A stretch of 12,335 bases of DNA, from NCBI GenBank assembly GCA_025454565.1, contig JALOOE010000017.1, forward strand, positions 1 to 12,335, written 5' to 3'. Positions 1 to 4,455 of the stretch are shown here, in pieces. A model generated the notes under the pieces. The model worked only from the letters and a program-made list of their open reading frames with translations, was not told the DNA's origin and searched no databases. Positions within the stretch are counted from its first letter, which is position 1, and the number at the start of each line of letters is the position of its first letter. A program made the translations under genes and the position numbers. The DNA comes from Anaerolineae bacterium (GTDB lineage: Bacteria; Chloroflexota; Anaerolineae; CG2-30-64-16).

Positions 1-251
1 AGACGATCTTCCGCAACGAGCTGATGTCGGGGTTCATCGCCGATCCCGGCAACCCCCTCAGCCGGGTGACGGCCGGCAGCTTGCAGGACATCGGCTACAC
101 TGTGGATCTTGCCGCCGCCGAGCCTTACGGCCTGCCGAACCTCGTCGAGCTTGCCGAGCGAGGCCTGCTGGTAGCGCATGTTGCGCCGATCAACGAAGGC
201 GCCGTCCTGCCGATCATCCCGATCGTCTTGCCGGAGGACAGCCTTCAGTGA
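1..251 (+). CDS. Leishmanolysin-like (M8-type) metallopeptidase, C-terminal fragment
   Basis: The reading frame is open from the left edge (first full codon at position 3) and ends at TGA 249-251, so only about 82 C-terminal residues are present. The stretch NELMSGFIADPGNPLSR, followed by SLQDIGYTVDLAAAEPY, matches the pattern that follows the zinc site in bacterial leishmanolysin-like secreted peptidases (Glu-Leu-Met-[ST]-Gly-Phe, then Asn-Pro-Leu-Ser-Arg, then a Leu-Gly-Tyr-x-Val motif and Ala-Ala-Asp/Glu-Pro-Tyr). The catalytic HExxH would lie upstream and is not visible, so activity cannot be judged. After the recognisable part there is a roughly 40-residue hydrophobic tail (LPIIPIVLPEDSLQ at the end) that I do not recognise. 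The stop overlaps the GTG start of the next gene by 4 bases, which implies co-translation. Family assignment rests on remembered motif similarity. Confidence 0.7.
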   Translation, partial: TIFRNELMSGFIADPGNPLSRVTAGSLQDIGYTVDLAAAEPYGLPNLVELAERGLLVAHVAPINEGAVLPIIPIVLPEDSLQ

Positions 252-619
252 AGGGGACGGTGAAGCAAGATCGGATCGTGCCACCTGAGCTTTCGGCCGA
301 GCGCGCCGCAAGCGGCGCAGCTCAGGCCGAGGGGTTCATCAGGCCGGAAGCCGAGGTGCTGGCCGAGAAAACCTTGATCCCCGGCTCCAACCTGATCGCG
401 CCCGCTCCCAACCAGTTCACGCACGAGGTGGCGGGCGCGCAGCCCTACTACTTCGCAAGAGCGCAATCCGGAATGGCGCCGGACGGAGAGTTCGCCGCCG
501 GCGCCCTGGTTGTGCTCCTGCGCTACGACGGCGGCGCCTACTGTCGCGTGGCCGATGGCCGGGGGCTCTATGTCGAGACCGAGTATGACGGTTTGAAGCA
601 ACTGCCCCGACGCAGGTAA
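248..619 (+). CDS. Hypothetical 123-aa protein coupled to the peptidase gene
   Basis: The frame starts at GTG 248, which overlaps the upstream stop (GTGA), and ends at TAA 617-619. I do not recognise the family. No signal peptide or membrane segment is visible. The C-terminal half (about residues 50-120) is rich in short beta-strand-like stretches such as FAAGALVVLLRYDGGAYCRV and GLYVETEYDGLKQLP, which could form a small SH3-like barrel; this is a guess from pattern only. Residues 13-27 (Ala-rich, SAERAASGAAQA) are encoded by a perfect palindromic element at 284-326 that looks inserted in frame. The 4-base overlap suggests function together with the peptidase, for example as an accessory or regulatory subunit, but nothing in the sequence proves it. 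The reverse-strand frame over the same bases is treated as a shadow. Confidence 0.6.
   Translation: MKGTVKQDRIVPPELSAERAASGAAQAEGFIRPEAEVLAEKTLIPGSNLIAPAPNQFTHEVAGAQPYYFARAQSGMAPDGEFAAGALVVLLRYDGGAYCRVADGRGLYVETEYDGLKQLPRRR
284..326. repeat. Nested palindromic element inside the 123-aa gene
   Basis: CCTGAGCT (284-291) pairs perfectly with AGCTCAGG (319-326). Directly inside the right arm, GCGCCGC (303-309) pairs with GCGGCGC (312-318) around an AA loop. The left-side bulge (292-302) contains its own small palindrome, TCGGCCGA (293-300). The element lies in the coding frame and encodes an alanine-rich peptide near the N-terminus of the 123-aa protein. It resembles the in-frame palindromic inserts seen in the EndoQ-UvrD gene. 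Confidence 0.6.
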
Positions 620-713
620 CGCGCAGACGCCTGACGGGCGGTCAGAACAGACTCAACTGCGTGCTCTCCGGCTTTCGAAGGTGGAAGGTTGAAGGTGGAA
701 GGTAGTCGCTCCG
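620..713. other. Convergent intergenic region
   Basis: This 94-bp gap separates the rightward 123-aa gene from the leftward EndoQ-UvrD gene. It contains a short inverted repeat, CTGAC-GGGCG-GTCAG (631-645), a copy of the last codons of the EndoQ-UvrD gene (641-676) and a heptamer repeat array (677-704). The 631-645 hairpin has only five base pairs and no T-tract on either strand, so a Rho-independent terminator is not supported. Confidence 0.5.
677..704. repeat. Four tandem heptamers (GAAGGTK-type)
   Basis: Positions 677-704 read GAAGGTG, GAAGGTT, GAAGGTG, GAAGGTA. This is four 7-bp units, equivalently two 14-bp units that differ only in the last base. It lies just downstream of the EndoQ-UvrD stop and between the two copies of the duplicated gene end. 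It is consistent with a simple-sequence array prone to slippage or recombination. No coding role is visible. Confidence 0.8.
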
Positions 714-3700
714 TCAGAACAGGCTCAACTGCGTGCTCTCCGGCTTCCTCTCCGGCCGTCGTCGCATCTCCTGCATCTCCTTCAGGGCATCCTCGATATC
801 CTTCACGAAGCGCGAAATCGGATTCTCCTTGCGCTGCCCATACAGGAAGCGCGTGCGGGCATGGGTGAGGACGAGCTTGCGCTGGGCGCGCGTCAGCCCC
901 ACATAGAACAGCCGCCGCTCTTCCTCGATGTCCGTCGCCTCGCTGTGGGCTATCTCTGACCGAGCCACCCGCTCGTAGGGCAACAGCCCCTCCTCGCAGC
1001 CAACGATGAACACGACGGGAAATTCCAGTCCCTTTGACGCGTGCAGCGTCATCAGCGCTACGCGGTCGGCGCGGGGATCATAAGCGTCGGTCTCGCTCTG
1101 GAGCACGGTCGCCTCGAGGAAGTCGGCCAGCCGATCCTCGAACGGCACGGCGCGCAGGGTGAGCTGATGGAGGCGCCGGGCGTCCGCGTCAGCATAAGGT
1201 TTGCGCCGGCGCGCGGCGATCTGCTCGGTGGCCTGCTCGATCAGCCTGGCGACGGGCGCGCCGTTCTGCCACGCCTGCGCCAGCTCCGGCAAAAGGTCGT
1301 AACGCAATCCGCTGGATTGCGTAGCAGGCAAGCCGGCGGCTTGCGTTACAGACGATGCGCTGGATTGCGTAGCGGGCAAGCCGGCGGCTTGCGCACCATG
1401 CACTTGGGACCGTGGATTGTACAGCAGCCACAGGTGCGCCAACACCTCGCGTACAGCCTTGTGGCTGGTGAGCGGCGCCTGCCCCACTGTCTGATATGGG
1501 ATGCCGGAGCGGTCGAACGCCTCGATCAAGAGGCGGCTCTGCGCGCTCAACCGGTAGAGCACCGCGAAATCTGCGAAGGAGCGCGCCACGGCCGGCGTCT
1601 CGCCGCTGGCGCGGCCTGAATCCAGTGAGAAGTAGCTGGTGCCGCCCACCATCTGCTCGATCTGGTGGACGACGTACTCCGCCTCGGCCTTGTCGGTGGG
1701 CGCGCGGTAGACGTCCAGCCTGACCTCATCCGCGAAATCTGACAGGATTTTCAGCGTCGTGCGGTCGGCATTCCGGGTAATGACCTGCGTGGCCGCGTCC
1801 AGGATCAGTTGCGTCGAGCGATAGTTATGGCTGAGGTGCAGCGTCACCGCGCCCGGATAATCCTGCGTGAACCGGAGGAAGTAGCGCCTGTCGGCTCCGC
1901 GGAAGCCGTAGATCGCCTGGTCGGGGTCGCCGATGACGCAAAGGTTCGCGCCGCCGGAGGTCAGCAAGCGCAGCAGATGATACTGGGCCTGGTTCACATC
2001 CTGGTATTCGTCGACCGAAATCCAGCGATAGCGCGCCTGGACGGCCGCCAGCACGTCGGGGTGCGCCTCGAAGAGGCGGATCGGCAGCACGATCAGGTCG
2101 TCGAAGTCGACGGCGTTGCTCGCGCGGAGCGCGGTGGTGTAGCGTTCGTAGATGCCCGTCTGGGCTGCGGTATCAAGCGCAACCTGAGATGCCAGGCCAG
2201 TTGGAGCTGGTTGATCAGCGCCTTCGTCAATCCGCTTAAGCGGATTTGGCATGTCAGACCCCGATTTCAATCGGGGGATATCGCCGGGGACCGCCTTCGT
2301 CGCCGAAATCTGCGCCAGCGCGTCATCAACCTCCGCCTGCTTCAACTCCGGGCATGCCAGCTTCAACAGCGCGACCTGATCGTCGTCGGTCAGAATCACG
2401 AAATCGGGGCTGAGGCCCAGTCGCGCCGCGTGCTCGCGCAGCAAGCGTGCGCCGAAGGCGTGGAACGTCTTGATGGAGACACGACCGGCGGTCTCCTCGC
2501 CCAACAGTCCGCCCAACCGTCCGCGCATCTCGCCCGCGGCCTTGTTGGTGAAGGTGATGGCGAGAATCGCCTCCGGGGCCACACCGTTATCCAGGATCAG
2601 ATGCGCGATACGGACGGTCAGCGTGCGCGTTTTGCCCGTGCCCGGCCCGGCGACGATCACCAACGGCGCATCGATGCAGAGGACAGCGGCGCGTTGTTGG
2701 TCGTTGAGCCCGGCCGTGATACCTGACGCGTGATGCATGAGAGACGGCGCCGTGTACGGAGTCACATCGTCATGAAGCGCGGCGGTCGCCGTGTCAGTAT
2801 CCGAAACAGGACGCGGATCAACGCGGACGGGCGCGGACGACGCGAATGAGCCAGACGAAAAGAAGGTATCCGCGTTCTCCGCGTCGTCCGCGTCCCGCCG
2901 TTCCTCTGTCCCGGCAAACAGCCCCATCTGCGTCTCGGATACACTTGCGCCACCGAATACGCGAATCACGCCGTATTCGCCGTCGTAGCCGGCCCGGGCG
3001 CTCACCGCGCCGCGGCGCATGCGGCCGATTCCCTCGGCGAGCCGCGCACCGCCCGCGGCCGCGATCTCCTCCAGCGGCGCGGCGCGCAGGATGTTGAGCT
3101 CCGACCCCAGGCGCGCCAGCAGCTTGAAGTACTCGGCCTGCACCTGCTTCGAGCTTGCGCCGACGCCGCAGACCTCGCCCAGCAATTCCGGCAGCGGGAT
3201 CAGGCTGTGGAAGGGATGTGACGCCGCCGGTCGGAAGCCTTCGGGACGGTCGGCCAGCGCTTCGACGCGATGCATCACACCGATAGTCACTTCTTTGTTG
3301 CACACCGGGCAGACGCCGCCGTGCGCCAACGTCGTCGGCGGATCCCAGACGATGCCGCAGGCGCGGTGGCCGTCGAAGTGGTATTTGCCTTCTTCGGGGA
3401 AGAACTCGACTGTGCTCAGGAGGGGCGAAGCATTCCTTCCCGTGCTGGTGCTTGAAACAGGCATCCCAACAGAAAGAGAACTCTGCGTGTGGGCAGGCTG
3501 CGCGGGGAATGCTTCGCCCCTACCGTACCGCAGCGCGTGGAAAACGGCGGGGTAGGCGAGCTCCGTGTCGAACAACGTGACCTCGCGGCCCAGCTTCTCC
3601 GGCGAATGTGCGTCGGAATTGGAGACCAGGGTGTAGCGATCGAGCGCCGACACCCGCCAGTTCATCGGCGGATCGGAGGAGAGGCCGGTTTCCAGCGCGA

Positions 3701-4280
3701 AGATGTGCGGCGTCAGATCGGCGTAACACTCCGCCACCGAGTCGAAGCCGGACTTCGAGCCGAGCAGCGAGAACCACGGCGTCCAGATGTGCGCCGGGAT
3801 CAGATGGCAGGCTGAGTCGGTGTCGAGGACGATCTCCAGCAGATCGCGCGAATCCAGGCCGAGGATCGGCCGGCCGTCGGAGCGGATGTTGCCGATCTTC
3901 TCCAGCCGCGCCTGGAGCCGCTCCAGCGCAGCGAACGACGGCGCAAAGACGATGTTATGGACCTTGCGCGTCCGGTCGCCGCGTTTGTAGATGTTGCTGA
4001 TCTCGCCGCCCAACATGAAGCGCACGGGCGCGTGGCAGGCCGGCGGCACCTGCGCCTGCACCGCGTTCGTGTATTCGGCTTTCAGTCGATACAGCCCATC
4101 CTCGGCGGGCTCCAGCTTCTCGCGCATCTCCGCCAGCCAGCCCGGATGGCTGATGTCGCCCGTCCCGACGATGTGGATGCCCTTAAGCTGCGCCCAGCGC
4201 GTGAGGTGCTCGAAGGTCAGGTTCGGGCTGGTGGCGCGGGAGAAATGGGAGTGGATATGCAGGTCGGCGACAAGTTCCAT
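714..4280 (-). CDS. EndoQ-like PHP nuclease fused to UvrD/PcrA-type helicase
   Basis: This 1188-aa protein begins at the ATG at 4280-4278. Residues 1-445 follow the endonuclease Q pattern. DLHIHSHFS (6-14) gives PHP metal ligands, followed by HIVGTGDISHPGW, GGEIS (Glu93), IPAHIWTPWFSLLGSKSGF (161-179), ALETGLSSDPPMNW and SNSDAHS (Asp223, His225). VEFFPEEGKY then leads to a CPVC knuckle (Cys324/327, plus Cys308) and GYDGEYGVIRVF. Characterised EndoQ nicks DNA 5' of uracil, hypoxanthine, xanthine and abasic sites. Residues 525-1160 are a complete SF1A helicase: NDQQ, Walker A AGPGTGKT (544-551), TFTNKAAGEM, VDEYQD (756-761), GDPDQAIYGFRGAD, HNYRST, TLHASKGLEF and LFYVGLTRA. Clamp-binding-like motifs are QMGLF (451-455) and QLSLF (1184-1188, the last residues). 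Repeat-derived inserts fall at about residues 254-287, 462-491, 669-684 and 963-993. A longer reading to 4565 lacks homology and overlaps the divergent gene. It is likely a DNA-repair factor; substrate and coupling are inferred. Confidence 0.92.
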   Translation of the reverse strand: MELVADLHIHSHFSRATSPNLTFEHLTRWAQLKGIHIVGTGDISHPGWLAEMREKLEPAEDGLYRLKAEYTNAVQAQVPPACHAPVRFMLGGEISNIYKRGDRTRKVHNIVFAPSFAALERLQARLEKIGNIRSDGRPILGLDSRDLLEIVLDTDSACHLIPAHIWTPWFSLLGSKSGFDSVAECYADLTPHIFALETGLSSDPPMNWRVSALDRYTLVSNSDAHSPEKLGREVTLFDTELAYPAVFHALRYGRGEAFPAQPAHTQSSLSVGMPVSSTSTGRNASPLLSTVEFFPEEGKYHFDGHRACGIVWDPPTTLAHGGVCPVCNKEVTIGVMHRVEALADRPEGFRPAASHPFHSLIPLPELLGEVCGVGASSKQVQAEYFKLLARLGSELNILRAAPLEEIAAAGGARLAEGIGRMRRGAVSARAGYDGEYGVIRVFGGASVSETQMGLFAGTEERRDADDAENADTFFSSGSFASSAPVRVDPRPVSDTDTATAALHDDVTPYTAPSLMHHASGITAGLNDQQRAAVLCIDAPLVIVAGPGTGKTRTLTVRIAHLILDNGVAPEAILAITFTNKAAGEMRGRLGGLLGEETAGRVSIKTFHAFGARLLREHAARLGLSPDFVILTDDDQVALLKLACPELKQAEVDDALAQISATKAVPGDIPRLKSGSDMPNPLKRIDEGADQPAPTGLASQVALDTAAQTGIYERYTTALRASNAVDFDDLIVLPIRLFEAHPDVLAAVQARYRWISVDEYQDVNQAQYHLLRLLTSGGANLCVIGDPDQAIYGFRGADRRYFLRFTQDYPGAVTLHLSHNYRSTQLILDAATQVITRNADRTTLKILSDFADEVRLDVYRAPTDKAEAEYVVHQIEQMVGGTSYFSLDSGRASGETPAVARSFADFAVLYRLSAQSRLLIEAFDRSGIPYQTVGQAPLTSHKAVREVLAHLWLLYNPRSQVHGAQAAGLPATQSSASSVTQAAGLPATQSSGLRYDLLPELAQAWQNGAPVARLIEQATEQIAARRRKPYADADARRLHQLTLRAVPFEDRLADFLEATVLQSETDAYDPRADRVALMTLHASKGLEFPVVFIVGCEEGLLPYERVARSEIAHSEATDIEEERRLFYVGLTRAQRKLVLTHARTRFLYGQRKENPISRFVKDIEDALKEMQEMRRRPERKPESTQLSLF
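717..731 (-). other. C-terminal QLSLF sliding-clamp-binding motif (coding)
   Basis: The last five codons of the EndoQ-UvrD gene encode QLSLF, which matches the bacterial beta-clamp consensus QL[SD]LF and is directly followed by the stop at 714-716. An exposed extreme C-terminus is a common location for such motifs. Clamp binding itself is inferred from the motif. Confidence 0.75.
1304..1393. repeat. Tandem palindromic element inside the UvrD part
   Basis: Three small palindromes occur in a row: GCAATCC-GCT-GGATTGC (1304-1320), GCAAGCC-GGC-GGCTTGC (1328-1344) and a second copy of the latter (1376-1392). The 36-bp unit at 1310-1345 recurs at 1358-1393 with an offset of 48 bp, so the frame is kept. 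It encodes the tandem peptide QAAGLPATQSS twice (residues about 963-993) in the helicase 2B region. It is absent from the helicase core motifs and looks like an insertion. Confidence 0.85.
2229..2276. repeat. Double palindrome inside the UvrD part
   Basis: AATCCGCTTAAGCGGATT (2229-2246) is a perfect 18-bp palindrome. CCCCGATT-TC-AATCGGGG (2259-2276) has perfect 8-bp arms. They are separated by 12 bp. Read on the minus strand they encode residues about 669-684 (PRLKSGSDMPNPLKRI), between helicase motif Ia/Ib and motif II, in a stretch that is longer than usual for the family. The frame is kept. Confidence 0.75.
2809..2895. repeat. Multi-unit inverted repeat in the EndoQ/UvrD linker
   Basis: The left arm is built from ACGCGGA-type units: GGACGCGGA (2809-2817), ACGCGGA (2821-2827) and CGCGGA (2832-2837). 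These pair in order with TCCGCGTCC (2887-2895), TCCGCGT (2878-2884) and TCCGCG (2869-2874), leaving 2-4 nt internal loops. The central part contains AAGAAGGT (2860-2867). It encodes residues about 462-491 of the linker (Asp/Ala-, then Ser-rich). Its plan matches the intergenic repeat at 11516-11580. Confidence 0.75.
2916..2930 (-). other. Internal QMGLF clamp-like motif at the EndoQ/UvrD junction (coding)
   Basis: Residues 451-455 (QMGLF, within SETQMGLFAG) fit the looser clamp motif QxxLF, as in the QMSLF seen in some MutS proteins. They lie just after the end of the EndoQ-like homology and at the start of a low-complexity linker, where the C-terminus of a stand-alone EndoQ would be. This makes it look like the old tail of an unfused nuclease. 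Confidence 0.5.
3421..3521. repeat. 101-bp insert with perfect 16-bp terminal inverted repeats
   Basis: AGGGGCGAAGCATTCC (3421-3436) is perfectly inverted as GGAATGCTTCGCCCCT (3506-3521), with 69 bp between. It encodes residues about 254-287 of the EndoQ-like domain (rich in Ser, Thr and Pro). These residues interrupt the otherwise family-like passage from LFDTELAYPAVFHALRYG to TVEFFPEEGKY. There is no transposase inside, so it would be a very small non-autonomous element. Confidence 0.8.
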
Positions 4281-4286
4281 GTGGCG

Positions 4287-4295
4287 AGTATAACA
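4287..4295 (-). promoter_or_regulatory. Extended -10 promoter, likely leaderless, for EndoQ-UvrD
   Basis: On the minus strand the bases read TGT-TATACT, an extended -10 (TGn plus 5/6 of TATAAT), then CGCCAC and the ATG. Transcription normally starts about 7 nt after the -10, which falls on the A of the ATG. There is no Shine-Dalgarno sequence in the 6-nt gap, and no good -35 is visible. Together these point to a leaderless mRNA. Confidence 0.6.
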
Positions 4296-4380
4296 CAGGC
4301 GACGAGCAGGCTGAAACGCATCAGACGCCGACAACCAGAACAACAACCAATCTTGGTCAACAATCGCGTGATATTTGTCC

Positions 4381-4409
4381 TTGCCCATCGTCGCGATATG
4401 GGTTATCAT
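4381..4409 (+). promoter_or_regulatory. Candidate sigma-70-type promoter for the SARP regulator
   Basis: TTGCCC (4381-4386) and TATCAT (4404-4409) are separated by 17 bp. They match 4/6 and 5/6 of the consensus. The predicted start near 4416 would give a leader of about 40 nt before ATG 4456. Confidence 0.45.
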
Positions 4410-4455
4410 CAAGGCTACTATCGCTCTGATTGCGACCAAATCGGGATGGGGCGCG

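Larger units (their letters stand above)
641..748. repeat. 36-bp direct duplication of the EndoQ-UvrD gene end
   Basis: Positions 641-676 and 713-748 are near-identical, differing only by A/G at 651/723 and T/C at 675/747, with an offset of 72 bp. The right copy is the true 3' end of the leftward EndoQ-UvrD gene, including its QLSLF codons and stop. The left copy lies beyond the stop and would encode the same ESTQLSLF-stop, but nothing in frame leads into it. Between them is a heptamer array plus a short unique piece. Confidence 0.85.
4281..4455. promoter_or_regulatory. Divergent intergenic promoter region
   Basis: This 175-bp region separates the leftward EndoQ-UvrD gene from the rightward SARP-type regulator. 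It is AT-richer than its surroundings. It holds an extended -10 element for the leftward gene next to its start codon and a -35/-10 pair for the rightward gene, leaving roughly 90 bp between them for operators. No convincing palindromic operator was found. Confidence 0.55.

Noticed and set aside
631..645. Rho-independent terminator between the convergent genes
   Set aside because: Stem of only 5 bp and no T-tract on either strand.
641..748. Attachment-site duplication of an integrated element
   Set aside because: Only 36 bp lie between the copies, and there is no integrase or cargo.
1304..1393. CRISPR array
   Set aside because: Only two units, palindromic and inside a coding frame with no unique spacers of regular size.
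1041..2733. Long open frames on the plus strand antisense to the helicase gene
   Set aside because: The helicase motifs fix the minus strand as coding; the plus frames are composition-driven shadows with no recognisable domain.
3421..3521. Classical insertion sequence
   Set aside because: No transposase and no obvious target-site duplication; only the terminal inverted repeats support a mobile origin.
4375..4455. TTG start of the SARP regulator
   Set aside because: The added 27 residues have no family similarity and overlap the -35/-10 pair; ATG 4456 directly precedes the winged-helix domain.
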